Origin: JAAXHB01 sp965214945
GTDB lineage: Bacteria > Actinomycetota > Acidimicrobiia > Acidimicrobiales > Aldehydirespiratoraceae
DNA length: 64,000 nt
Direction of reading: 5' to 3'
Assembly: GCA_965214945.1 (NCBI GenBank)
Contig: OZ244029.1
Location: 3,086,763-3,150,762, forward strand
Below, piece by piece: positions 50,651 to 60,737 of this stretch (position 1 is its first letter; every line of letters starts with the position of its first letter). Both the position numbers and the translations under genes were made by a program. The notes under the pieces are model-generated. The model searched no databases. It was not told the origin of the DNA and saw nothing but the letters and a program-made list of their open reading frames with translations.

Positions 50651-50654
50651 CAGC

Positions 50655-51059
50655 TCACCACACGAAGCACAGGATCTCGCCGCCCATGCGTTTGCGGCGC
50701 GCCTCCCGGTCGCTCATCAGGCCCCTGTTGGTCGACACGACCGCCACGCCGAGTCCGCCCTGCACGCGGGGGATCTCAGTGCGCTTGCGGTAGATACGCA
50801 GGCCAGGCTTCGAGATCCGCCGCAGCCCCGAGATGGCGCGTACGCGCTCAGGCGAGTACTTCATCTCGATGGTAAGCGTCCTGCCGGGCCTCGGGGCATT
50901 GTCGTCCTCGGAGAATGACGTGATGTAGCCCTCGCGGCGCAGCACGTTTGCGAGCGCGCGCTTCTGCTTGGACGACGGCATCGACACTTCGTCGTGCATG
51001 GCGATGTTGGCGTTGCGGATGCGGGTGAGCATGTCGGCGATCGGGTCTGTCATCGTCAT
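50655..51059 (-). CDS. rpsH: 30S ribosomal protein S8
   Basis: This 134-residue S8 has MTDPIADMLTRIRNANIAMHDEVSMPSSKQK, GLRRISKPGLRIY and the C-terminal VVSTNRGLMSDREARRKRMGGEILCFVW. ATG 51059 and ATG 51053 are both in frame; GGTGAAG at 51062-51068 is better spaced for the latter. Confidence 0.96.
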   Translation of the reverse strand: MTMTDPIADMLTRIRNANIAMHDEVSMPSSKQKRALANVLRREGYITSFSEDDNAPRPGRTLTIEMKYSPERVRAISGLRRISKPGLRIYRKRTEIPRVQGGLGVAVVSTNRGLMSDREARRKRMGGEILCFVW

Positions 51060-51063
51060 GGCT

Positions 51064-51249
51064 TCACCAGCTCGCCTTCTTGACGCCTGGCAAGTCGCCG
51101 GCATGGGCCAGGTTGCGCAGGCAGATCCGGCAGAGGCCGAATTTCCTGTACACCGACCGCGGCCGCCCGCAGCGCCGACACCTGGTGTAGGCCTGCGTCG
51201 TGAACTTCGGCTTGCGGCGCTGTTTCTCTCTCAAGGCCTTCTTCGCCAT
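51064..51249 (-). CDS. rpsZ: 30S ribosomal protein S14, zinc type
   Basis: This 61-residue S14 has two CxxC pairs, RCRRCGRPR and LCRICLRNLAH, the zinc-binding type Z form, and a C-terminal GDLPGVKKASW. It lies between rplE and rpsH. Confidence 0.96.
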   Translation of the reverse strand: MAKKALREKQRRKPKFTTQAYTRCRRCGRPRSVYRKFGLCRICLRNLAHAGDLPGVKKASW

Positions 51250-51252
51250 TTG

Positions 51253-51810
51253 CTACTGCCCTTCGCGTCGGAACGGGAAGCCGAACGCCTTGAGCAGAGC
51301 CCTGCCCGCGGCGTCCGACTCGGCGGTGGTGACGATCGTGATGTCCATGCCGTGGACGGAGCTGACCGTGTCGTAATCGATCTCTGGGAATATCAGCTGC
51401 TCGGTTATGCCGAAGGAGTAGTTGCCCTTGCCATCGAACGACCGGGGCGACAGCCCCCGGAAGTCTCGGATGCGGGGAATCGCCAAAGATACGAGTCGGT
51501 CGAAGAATTCGTACATGCGGTTGCCCCGCAGCGTCACCTTGCAGCCGACGGGCATGCCGGTGCGCAGTTTGAAGCTGGCCAGCGACCGCTTGGCCCGTGT
51601 GATCACCGGCTTCTGGCCCGAGATGACGGTCAAGTCGGCCATGGCGCCATCGAGCAGACCGGGCTGACCTACGGCGTCGCCCACGCCCATGTTGAGCACG
51701 ATCTTGTGGAGTTTGGGCACCATCATCACGTTCGGCAGGCTCAGCTGCTTCCGCAGCTGAGCCTGCAGTTCGCCGTCGAAACGAGCCCGCAGCCGAGGCG
51801 TGTAGTTCAC
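51253..51810 (-). CDS. rplE: 50S ribosomal protein L5
   Basis: This 185-residue L5 contacts 5S rRNA. It has VNYTPRLRARFDGELQAQL, VPKLHKIVLNMGVGDA, GQKPVITRAKRSLASFKLR and RGLSPRSFDGKGNYSFGITEQ. GTG 51810 is chosen, overlapping the rplX stop as GTGA (51807-51810). The ATG at 51834 would overlap rplX by 28 bp. Confidence 0.96.
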   Translation of the reverse strand: MNYTPRLRARFDGELQAQLRKQLSLPNVMMVPKLHKIVLNMGVGDAVGQPGLLDGAMADLTVISGQKPVITRAKRSLASFKLRTGMPVGCKVTLRGNRMYEFFDRLVSLAIPRIRDFRGLSPRSFDGKGNYSFGITEQLIFPEIDYDTVSSVHGMDITIVTTAESDAAGRALLKAFGFPFRREGQ

Positions 51811-52160
51811 AGGTCGGCTCTCGTCCGCTTGCATATCCGTACCTTCTGGCCGTCGGGCGTGATGCGGTAGCCGACCCGTGTCGGCCTGCCGTCCGTCGGG
51901 CTTATCACCGCCACGTTGGAGGCATCTACCGGCATGGTCTTATCGATGATGCCGCCCTGCTGGATCTTGGCGGTGGGCGCCTGATGGCGCGCTGCGACGT
52001 TGACTCCCTCGACGATCACCTTGCCCTCAGCCGGCATGACTCGCTCGACCGTGCCGGTGGCCCCCTTGCTGGCGCCGGAGATCACGATCACCCTGTCACC
52101 CTTGAGCACTTTCATGGATCGGCGCTTGGCGGGTCGCCTGTTCTTGGGGCGCCTGGCCAT
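51807..52160 (-). CDS. rplX: 50S ribosomal protein L24
   Basis: This 117-residue L24 has a KOW motif: MKVLKGDRVIVISGASKGATGTVERV. GVNVAARHQAP and GRPTRVGYRI follow. A 15-residue basic N-terminal extension (MARRPKNRRPAKRRS) precedes the normal start. Confidence 0.96.
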   Translation of the reverse strand: MARRPKNRRPAKRRSMKVLKGDRVIVISGASKGATGTVERVMPAEGKVIVEGVNVAARHQAPTAKIQQGGIIDKTMPVDASNVAVISPTDGRPTRVGYRITPDGQKVRICKRTRADL

Positions 52161-52161
52161 T

Positions 52162-52530
52162 TCAGAGAACCTCCGGTGCCAGCGATACGATTCGCATGAA
52201 GCGGTTGTCTCTCAGCTCGCGGCCCACAGGGCCGAAGATCCGCGTGCCGCGCGGCTGCTTGTTGTCGTCGATCAGCACCGCCGCGTTCTCATCGAAGCGG
52301 ATGTAGCTCCCATCGCTGCGGCGCTTCTCCTTCTTGGTGCGCACCACCACGCAGCGCACGATCTCGCCCTTGCGAACGGCGGCGCCTGGCATGGCGTCCT
52401 TCACCGTGGCGACGAAGACGTCGCCTATCGACGCGTAGCGGCGCCTGGAGCCGCCGAGCACCTTGATACACAGCACTTCCTTGGCGCCGGAGTTGTCCGC
52501 CACCCGCAGCCGGGATTCCTGCTGGATCAC
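52162..52530 (-). CDS. rplN: 50S ribosomal protein L14
   Basis: This 122-residue L14 has MIQQESRLRVADNSGAKEVLCIKVLGGSRRRYASIGD and FGPVGRELRDNRFMRIVSLAPEVL. It starts with GTG 52530, overlapping the rpsQ stop as GTGA. Confidence 0.97.
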   Translation of the reverse strand: MIQQESRLRVADNSGAKEVLCIKVLGGSRRRYASIGDVFVATVKDAMPGAAVRKGEIVRCVVVRTKKEKRRSDGSYIRFDENAAVLIDDNKQPRGTRIFGPVGRELRDNRFMRIVSLAPEVL

Positions 52531-52796
52531 CGGGCGCGCTCCAGGATCTTCACGAGGCGCCAGCGCTTGGTCTTGGACATGGGCCGGGTCTCGGCGACGC
52601 GTACTCGGTCGCCCAATCCCAGCGTGTTGTCGGCGTCGTGGACTACCAGTCGGGCGGTGCGCTGCACGGTCTTGTCGTAACGGCGATGCCTCACCCTGTC
52701 GGTGGCCGCGACGATGACTGTCTTGTACATGCTGTTGGACACCACGACGCCCTCGCGCACCTTGCGCCCTCTGCGCTGCTGCGTGTCGTCGGCCAT
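52527..52796 (-). CDS. rpsQ: 30S ribosomal protein S17
   Basis: This 89-residue S17 has GRKVREGVVVSNSMYKTVIVAATDRVRHRRYDK and DRVRVAETRPMSKTKRWRLV. ATG 52796 is chosen, one base after the rpmC stop. Confidence 0.96.
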   Translation of the reverse strand: MADDTQQRRGRKVREGVVVSNSMYKTVIVAATDRVRHRRYDKTVQRTARLVVHDADNTLGLGDRVRVAETRPMSKTKRWRLVKILERAR

Positions 52797-52797
52797 T

Positions 52798-53031
52798 TCA
52801 GCCTCTCCCGCGAGCGGCCCGCTCAGCGGTCTCGGCAGCTGCGATCTCACGGGCACGCAGCTCGGTGAGCAGTCGGGCGATGTTCTTGCGGGCCTGCTTG
52901 ATGCCGGCGGAGTTGTGAAGATGCCCTGTGGCGAACTGGAACCTCAGGTTGAAGAGTTCCTGCTTGGCGTCGGCGAGGTGCTCGATCAGGTCGGTGTCGC
53001 CCAGTTCGGTGATTGTTTTCTTTCGGGCCAT
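52798..53031 (-). CDS. rpmC: 50S ribosomal protein L29
   Basis: This 77-residue L29 is a two-helix protein: LIEHLADAKQELFNLRFQFATGHLHNSAGIKQARKNIARLLTELRARE. It directly abuts rplP. Confidence 0.96.
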   Translation of the reverse strand: MARKKTITELGDTDLIEHLADAKQELFNLRFQFATGHLHNSAGIKQARKNIARLLTELRAREIAAAETAERAARGRG

Positions 53032-53448
53032 CTAGAAGCCCTCCTCCCTTGCCACGATCCGCGCCTTCAGTGGGAGCTTCTGGATGGCGCGGCTCATGGC
53101 CGCTCGGGCGATGCGTTCGTCGTGATATGACAGCTCGAACAGCACCCGTCCGGGCCGCACGACCGCGACCCAGTGCTCAGGGTTGCCCTTGCCTGAGCCC
53201 ATGCGGGTCTCCGCGGGCTTCTGGGTGACGGGCTTGTCTGGGAAGACGTTGATCCAGACCTTGCCACCCCTTCTGATGTGGCGCGTCATGGCCACGCGGG
53301 CGGCTTCGATCTGACGCGCCGTAATCCAGCCGGGCTCCAGGGCCTGAATGCCGTATTCGCCGTGGGCAACGTCGGTGCGGCCCTTGGCCGTGCCCTTGGT
53401 GCGTCCCCGGTGGTGCTTGCGGTGCATTACTTTGCGAGGCATCAACAT
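53032..53448 (-). CDS. rplP: 50S ribosomal protein L16
   Basis: This 138-residue L16 has MPRKVMHRKHHRGRTKGTAKG, ITARQIEAARVAMTRHIRRGGKVWINVFPDKPVT and GSGKGNPEHWVAVVRPGR. ATG 53442 (MPRK) is the more usual family start. Confidence 0.97.
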   Translation of the reverse strand: MLMPRKVMHRKHHRGRTKGTAKGRTDVAHGEYGIQALEPGWITARQIEAARVAMTRHIRRGGKVWINVFPDKPVTQKPAETRMGSGKGNPEHWVAVVRPGRVLFELSYHDERIARAAMSRAIQKLPLKARIVAREEGF

Positions 53449-53453
53449 GGCGG

Positions 53454-54353
53454 TTACTCGTCGCTCGGCCGGAAGTGCGGCATCTCGCGGTGCTCGCGGG
53501 TGGACGCCTCGATTGCGGCCTCCTCATCGAGCAGCCGCTCCAGCTCGGGATCGGCCATCGGAATGAGCGGCGCGGGCACGTCGTCAGCAGGATGCTCACC
53601 TAGCTCGCGGCGACGGCCCGCGGAGGACGACACGATCTTACGCGGGCCCGACTTGGGCCCCGACGTAGCGCCGGCAGCCATTGCCGCCTCCTTGACGGCC
53701 TTGTCCTCCGACATGGTCCGGTACGGCAGGATGTCGCCCTTGTAGAGCCAGACCTTCACACCGATGCGACCGTAAGTGGTGCGAGCCTCCCGAAAGCCGT
53801 AGTCCACGTCGGCGCGCAGTGTGTGCAGCGGCACCCTGCCCTCCCGGTACCACTCGGTGCGTGCCATCTCTGAGCCTCCGAGCCGCCCCGAGCACTGCAC
53901 TCGAATCCCTTGGGCGTGTGCTTTGGTGGCGTTCTGCACGGCGCGCTTCATGGCGCGTCGGAACGCCACGCGTCCGGCGAGCTGGTCGGCGATGCCCTGG
54001 GCGATGAGGGCCGCGTCGAGTTCGGGCTGCTTGATCTCCACGATGTTGAGCTGAACTCTGGCGTTGCCGCTGATCTTGGCGAGGCTTGCCCGGAGCCGGT
54101 CGGCCTCAGAGCCGCCGCGGCCGATCACGACACCGGGGCGCGCCGTGTGAACGTCCACCTGGAGGCGGTCGCGTGTGCGCTCCACCTCCACCCGGCTGAT
54201 CGCCGCGTGAGGAAGCTGCGTAGTGATCAAGTCGCGTATCTTCCAGTCTTCGATGACGTTGTCGGCGTACTCCTCGCGGTCGGCGAACCATCGGCTCTTC
54301 CAATCGGTGGTCACCCCGAGTCGGAACCCGTAGGGGTTGACCTTCTGACCCAT
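53454..54353 (-). CDS. rpsC: 30S ribosomal protein S3
   Basis: This 299-residue S3 has MGQKVNPYGFRLGVTTDWKSRWF, a KH domain (RPGVVIGRGGSEADRLRASLAKI) and YGRIGVKVWLYKGDILPYR. The C-terminal tail is about 70 residues longer than in E. coli and rich in Ala, Pro, Ser and charged residues, as often in actinobacteria. Confidence 0.97.
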   Translation of the reverse strand: MGQKVNPYGFRLGVTTDWKSRWFADREEYADNVIEDWKIRDLITTQLPHAAISRVEVERTRDRLQVDVHTARPGVVIGRGGSEADRLRASLAKISGNARVQLNIVEIKQPELDAALIAQGIADQLAGRVAFRRAMKRAVQNATKAHAQGIRVQCSGRLGGSEMARTEWYREGRVPLHTLRADVDYGFREARTTYGRIGVKVWLYKGDILPYRTMSEDKAVKEAAMAAGATSGPKSGPRKIVSSSAGRRRELGEHPADDVPAPLIPMADPELERLLDEEAAIEASTREHREMPHFRPSDE

Positions 54354-54376
54354 GTCGCTCCCTCCTGCCGGTGCGG

Positions 54377-54843
54377 TCAGCCGCGGTCGCGGCGCCGGGA
54401 GCGCGCCACGCGCCGCCGCCGTGACTCGGCTGACGCGTCGGCGCCGCCGCGGGCCTGTCGGGCTCGCAGCCGGTCTAGCTGTTCCTCGTCGTAGCGGCTG
54501 ACGACCACCGTGATATGGCAGCTCCGCTTGCGGATGCGGGTCGCGCGGCCGCGCGCCCTCGGGCGCCAGCGCTTGAGCGTGGGGCCCTCGTCCGCGTAGC
54601 AGGCTGCCACGTAAAGCTCGTCGGCGTCGAGCCCATCGTTGTGTTCGGCGTTCGACACGGCCGAGTGCAGCACCTTGTGGATCTGCACCGACACGGCGCG
54701 CTCCGACATGTTGAGTATGTCCCGGGCCTCCGCGCAGCCCTTGCCCCGAATCTGGTTAAGTACTTCACGGGCCTTGTACGCGGAAGTACGCACGTGCGAG
54801 GCGCGGGCCCGCACGCCGGGGCGCTCGTCGGTCTTCAGGCCAG

Positions 54844-54847
<4 letters not shown>
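54377..54847 (-). CDS. rplV: 50S ribosomal protein L22
   Basis: This 156-residue L22 has VRTSAYKAREVLNQIRGKGCAEARDIL and TLKRWRPRARGRATRIRKRSCHITVVV, the loop lining the exit tunnel. A basic C-terminal tail of about 30 residues (RARQARGGADASAESRRRRV...) is added. Its stop region lies upstream of rpsC by 23 bp. Confidence 0.96.
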
Positions 54848-55125
<278 letters not shown>

Positions 55126-55130
55126 GGGCG

Positions 55131-55967
<837 letters not shown>

Positions 55968-55980
55968 CCTTAGACCTCCG

Positions 55981-56271
55981 TCAGGCCTCGAACAGGTCGA
56001 TCGAGTCGCCGTAGGCCAGCGTGACGTAGGCGCGCTTGGTCTCCGGGCGCCGCCCCCATGTGTAGTTGCGCGGATTGCGGCGGCGCTTGCCTTTGCGGCG
56101 CAGCGTGTTGACCTTCACGACGGAAACCTCGAATAGCGATTCCACTGCCGCTCGGATCTCCGGCTTGGTCGCCTGTCGGGCCACTAAAAACGTGTACACG
56201 CCGTCTTCGAGCAGCCCGTAGCTCTTCTCCGACACCACGGGAGACAGGATCACGTCGCGGTGATCACGCAT
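55981..56271 (-). CDS. rplW: 50S ribosomal protein L23
   Basis: The 96-residue L23 has VILSPVVSEKSYGLLEDGVYTFLVARQATKPEIRAAVESLFEVSVVKVNTLRRKGK. It lies at the tunnel exit and docks SRP and trigger factor. ATG 56271 overlaps the rplD stop by 8 bp; ATG 56289 in the same frame is possible. Confidence 0.96.
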   Translation of the reverse strand: MRDHRDVILSPVVSEKSYGLLEDGVYTFLVARQATKPEIRAAVESLFEVSVVKVNTLRRKGKRRRNPRNYTWGRRPETKRAYVTLAYGDSIDLFEA

Positions 56272-56893
56272 CGCCGCCGTCCGTGACACGGCCCGGCAGA
56301 GAGGCCGCGCTGAAGACCACCATGTCGCTATTGAGCACGTCGTAAGTGTTGAGTTCGCCGGTGAACAAGCAGTGGACTGAGGCCAGGTTGCGGAAGCTCT
56401 TCCATGCCGCTCCGTCGGTGTCGCTGAGCACGACCAGCACTTTGCCGTCGGCTCCGATGGCGTCGAGTGCCTGCGCGGCCAGCCGGGTGCGGGGCTCGGC
56501 GAAGTCCCAATGATCGATGACGACCACTCGGCCGGACCGGGCGCGGTCCGACAGCGCGGACGCCAGGGCCAGGCGTTTCATCTTCTTGGGCGTGCGCTGG
56601 CGGTGGTCGCGGGGCTTCGGGCCGTGCGCCACACCCCCACCACGCCACTGCGGCGAACGGATCGAGCCGTGGCGGGCGCGGCCCGTGCCCTTCTGTCGCC
56701 ACGGCTTGGCACCTCCGCCGGCGACTTCAGCACGGGTTTTGGTGCTGTGCGTGCCGGCGCGGCGTGCGGCAAGCTGGGCCGTCACCACCTGGTGCATGAC
56801 CGCGCGGTGTGGCTCCACCCCGAACACAGCGTTGTCGAGTTTGATTTCGCCTACTGGCCGGCCGGCCTGGTCTCGCATCGTGACGGTGTTCAC
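56264..56893 (-). CDS. rplD: 50S ribosomal protein L4
   Basis: This 209-residue L4 has VFGVEPHRAVMHQVVTAQLAARRAGTHSTKTRAEVAGGGAKPWRQKGTGRARHGSIRSPQWRGGGVAHGP, the extended loop lining the exit tunnel. In E. coli L4 also represses its own operon through the mRNA leader; a hairpin in front of rplC here makes that worth testing. Confidence 0.97.
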   Translation of the reverse strand: MNTVTMRDQAGRPVGEIKLDNAVFGVEPHRAVMHQVVTAQLAARRAGTHSTKTRAEVAGGGAKPWRQKGTGRARHGSIRSPQWRGGGVAHGPKPRDHRQRTPKKMKRLALASALSDRARSGRVVVIDHWDFAEPRTRLAAQALDAIGADGKVLVVLSDTDGAAWKSFRNLASVHCLFTGELNTYDVLNSDMVVFSAASLPGRVTDGGDA

Positions 56894-56894
56894 T

Positions 56895-57551
56895 TCAGTG
56901 GACCTTCACAGCGTCGCGCACCACCACGGTTCCGCCTTTGGGGCCAGGCACGGAACCCTTCACCAGGAGCACATCGGCTTCGGGATCGGCGCGCACCACC
57001 TCGAGGTTGAGGGTTGTGACCTTGCGCGCCCCGGCGCGGCCGGGCATCTTCTTGCCCTTGAAGATCCGAGAGGGCGTGGCGCATTGACCGACAGCGCCGG
57101 GACGCCGGTGGACTTTGTGAGCACCGTGGCCCGCAGGCTGACCGCTGAATCCGTGGCGCTTCATAACGCCGGTGAAGCCCTTGCCCTTCGACACACCCGT
57201 GACGTCCACCCGCTCGCCGGAGGTCAGCATCTCGACACCTATGCGCTGGCCGACTTGATACTCGCTGACATCGTCGAGGCGAAGCTCAAGCAGCTTTGAC
57301 CCCGGCTCCACACCTGCTCGCTCGAAATGACCCGCCTCTGGCCTTGTGAGCTTGGACGAGTCGATCAGCCCAAACGTCACCTGGATGGCGCTGTAGCCGT
57401 CGCTCTCGCGTGTCTTCACCATCACCACGCGACACGGTTCGACGCGCAGAACCGTGACCGGCACGACCCTGTTGTCTTCGTCCCAGACCTGGGTCATGCC
57501 TATCTTGGAGCCCACGATCGCCTTTGTGGCCACTGCTGCTGTTCCTGACAT
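56895..57551 (-). CDS. rplC: 50S ribosomal protein L3
   Basis: This 218-residue L3 has AIVGSKIGMTQVWDEDNRVVPVTVL, VDVTGVSKGKGFTGVMKRHGFSGQPAGHGAHKVHRRPGAVG and GKKMPGRAGARKVTTLNLEVV. ATG 57551 is preferred; GTG 57578 would add nine residues. It is the first gene after the break in the S10 operon, so it needs its own promoter. Confidence 0.96.
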   Translation of the reverse strand: MSGTAAVATKAIVGSKIGMTQVWDEDNRVVPVTVLRVEPCRVVMVKTRESDGYSAIQVTFGLIDSSKLTRPEAGHFERAGVEPGSKLLELRLDDVSEYQVGQRIGVEMLTSGERVDVTGVSKGKGFTGVMKRHGFSGQPAGHGAHKVHRRPGAVGQCATPSRIFKGKKMPGRAGARKVTTLNLEVVRADPEADVLLVKGSVPGPKGGTVVVRDAVKVH

Positions 57552-57581
57552 CTTCGGCGTGCGGGCGAGGCCGCTCACGCG

Positions 57582-57625
57582 AACGCTCCGCTGGGTTGCC
57601 CGGTGGGCTCACCCGGCGGAGCGTT
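57582..57625 (-). promoter_or_regulatory. Extended hairpin in the rplC mRNA leader
   Basis: Arms AACGCTCCGCTGGGT (57582-57596) and ACCCGGCGGAGCGTT (57611-57625) pair at 14 of 15 positions. Inside, GCCC-GGT-GGGC forms the tip, giving an almost continuous 44-base hairpin. It ends about 30 bases before the rplC ATG. Candidate roles are a transcription attenuator, an r-protein binding site or a processing site. On the plus strand it is followed by a T-rich stretch but no plus-strand gene precedes it. Confidence 0.6.
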
Positions 57626-57772
57626 TGTTCGGTTTTGCCGCGCGGTTCCCGCCTGGGCCTACACGGACATCGGCTTTGGCACCACCCCGGGACTGAGAAT
57701 GTGCCACCACCCGGTTATGGTGCCGGACATTTGCCTCAGACTCGTGCGTGGATGCTTTAGTGTAGCCAGGTG

Positions 57773-57800
57773 AGTGTAGCGCACGGAAACGCGGGCACAA
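57773..57800 (-). promoter_or_regulatory. Candidate promoter for the rplC-led ribosomal operon
   Basis: On the minus strand TTGTGC (57795-57800) and TACACT (57773-57778) are separated by 16 bases and resemble sigma-70-type -35 and -10 boxes. A second TACACT lies a little downstream (around 57760). The resulting transcript would have a leader of about 200 bases containing the 57582-57625 hairpin. The 57552-58052 gap otherwise holds no convincing gene besides the upstream extension of the permease frame. Confidence 0.4.
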
Positions 57801-58052
57801 CCCCCTTACGCCTCGCTTGGGTATTGTCGGCGAGCCGTCCGCTACAGTCAGCACATCGCCGAGACCGCAGACGACCAGGCTGGCCTGAAGTCCTCGCCGC
57901 CCGGTGCCGCGCCGGCTGACCCCGCGCCGTCCGGCCTGAAGTCCTCGCCGGCGGGTGCCAGGTTACGGGGGGCGAGGCTGCCCGGCTGGGTAGCGCGGGC
58001 GATCATCTGGTTCTGGCTGGGCGCGCTCGGTGCCTTCTACGCCGTCGGCATT

Positions 58053-59027
58053 GTGCGCGCCCTGAGATCGCTGCTGATCGTGATTCTCGTGTCGCTGTTC
58101 CTCTCCTTCGCCATGGAACCCGCGGTCAACCGGCTCCATCGCCGAGGACTGCGCCGCGGCTACGGCACGGGGATCGTCTTCGTGGTGGTGATCGTCGCGC
58201 TCACGGCGATGATCGCTGCGGTCGGCTCGGCGCTCGCAACGGAGAGCCGAGCGTTGATTGACAAGGCACCCGGCTACATCGACGACTTCGAGCGATGGGT
58301 GAACGGCACCTTCAACGTGCAACTGGAGTTCAACACGTTGCGCGACGAGTTCGTGCAAGGCGGAGGCGTGCAGAATCTGGTGGGGAACTTTGCCGATGAC
58401 GTAGTAAACATCGGCGCGACCGTGGTGCAGCTTCTGTTCCACATGTTCACCGTCGCGCTGTTCACTTTCTATCTGGTGGCGGAAGGGCCCAGATTCCGCC
58501 GTTTCGTGCTGTCCTTCCTCGGCGAGCGCCGCAGGGCAGCCGCGCTGCAGATCTGGGACCTGGCCATCGATAAGACGGGTGGCTACATCTACTCCCGCAC
58601 CGTTCTGGCCTTCATCTCTGCGGCGTTCCACTGGGTCTGTTTCGTGCTTCTCGGGGTGCCGTCACCTCTGCCGCTGGCGCTTTGGGTAGGCGTGGTGTCG
58701 CAGTTCATCCCTGCTGCAGGCACTTATCTCGCAGGCGCACTGCCGCTGGTGATCGCCGTGCTGCACGAACCACGCACCGGGCTGTGGACGCTGATCGTCG
58801 TGATCGTCTACCAGCAATTGGAGAACTACCTGCTGGCACCGAAAGTCACCGCGCACACCATGGACATTCACGTGGCGGTGGCATTCGGCTCGGTGCTCGC
58901 GGGTATTGCTCTGCTCGGCGCAGTGGGCGCGCTGTTGGCGCTCCCGCTTGCCGCAACCGTTCAGGCCTTCGTTTCTAGCTGGCGCACACGCCTCGCTGGC
59001 AGCGACGCAGTCGAGCCCCGCGGGTAG
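58053..59027 (+). CDS. AI-2E family transporter (PerM/YdiK-like permease), N-terminus uncertain
   Basis: At least 324 residues of a polytopic membrane protein: LIVILVSLFLSFAMEPAVNRLHRRGLRRGYGTGIVFVVVIV, a soluble loop with GYIDDFERWV, then WVGVVSQFIPAAGTYLAGALPLVI, the family hallmark QQLENYLLAPKVTAHTMDIHVAVAFGSVL and GALLALPLAATVQAF. The family exports signals or ions; its substrate is unclear. GTG 58053 is the first standard start, but it falls inside the first membrane segment. The same frame continues upstream to a stop at 57777-57779 with membrane-like sequence (GWVARAIIWFWLGALGAFYAV) and a repeat (GLKSSP twice) but no ATG, GTG or TTG. The true start may be a rare codon. It lies on the plus strand between rpsJ and rplC, splitting the S10 operon. 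Confidence 0.82.
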   Translation: MRALRSLLIVILVSLFLSFAMEPAVNRLHRRGLRRGYGTGIVFVVVIVALTAMIAAVGSALATESRALIDKAPGYIDDFERWVNGTFNVQLEFNTLRDEFVQGGGVQNLVGNFADDVVNIGATVVQLLFHMFTVALFTFYLVAEGPRFRRFVLSFLGERRRAAALQIWDLAIDKTGGYIYSRTVLAFISAAFHWVCFVLLGVPSPLPLALWVGVVSQFIPAAGTYLAGALPLVIAVLHEPRTGLWTLIVVIVYQQLENYLLAPKVTAHTMDIHVAVAFGSVLAGIALLGAVGALLALPLAATVQAFVSSWRTRLAGSDAVEPRG

Positions 59028-59151
59028 TCGAACCACGTAGACAGCCCTTGATCACCGCTGTAATAGGCTCTTGCCCCGCAGTGCTGGAAGCCCTGGGACC
59101 CCTGTTTGGGCGCGGGACCGTTGTTCGGGCGCAGCGACCCAGGCGCAGTGT

Positions 59152-59475
59152 CTAAGTCTGCTGGATCTTGATCTCGATATCCACGCCGGCGGGCACATCA
59201 AGGCGCTGAAGGGTGTCCACCGTCTTCTTGGACGGCTCGAGGATGTCGAGCAGCCGCTTGTGGATGTGCATCTCGAAATGCTCGCGCGAGTCCTTGTCCT
59301 TGAAGGGCGAGCGCACCACCGTGAAGCGGTGCTTCTCGGTGGGCAGAGGCACCGGGCCCCTGAACGTTGTGTGAGTGCGCTTCACCGTCTCGACGATCTT
59401 CTTAGTCGACTGGTCGAGGATCACGTGATCGTATGCCTTCAGCCGGATCCGGACCCGGTGCTTTAGCGGGGGCAT
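59152..59475 (-). CDS. rpsJ: 30S ribosomal protein S10
   Basis: This 107-residue S10 (NusE) has VRIRLKAYDHVILDQSTKKIVETVKRT, GPVPLPTEKHRFTVVRSPFKDKDSREHFEMHIHKRLLDI. It follows tuf by 18 bp, so it is transcribed with the str operon rather than with rplC, from which it is separated by the permease gene. Confidence 0.97.
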   Translation of the reverse strand: MPPLKHRVRIRLKAYDHVILDQSTKKIVETVKRTHTTFRGPVPLPTEKHRFTVVRSPFKDKDSREHFEMHIHKRLLDILEPSKKTVDTLQRLDVPAGVDIEIKIQQT

Positions 59476-59493
59476 CGCTGAGCCGTCTGAAAG

Positions 59494-60681
<1,188 letters not shown>

Positions 60682-60737
60682 TTGTTCTCCTGGAATCTCT
60701 CCTGTTGGCGGGTGGTCTTTGTGCTTCGTTACTGCGT

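Noticed and set aside
57609..57854. 81-codon minus-strand open frame upstream of rplC
   Set aside because: It covers the candidate promoter and hairpin leader, has no recognisable motif and no good ribosome-binding site.
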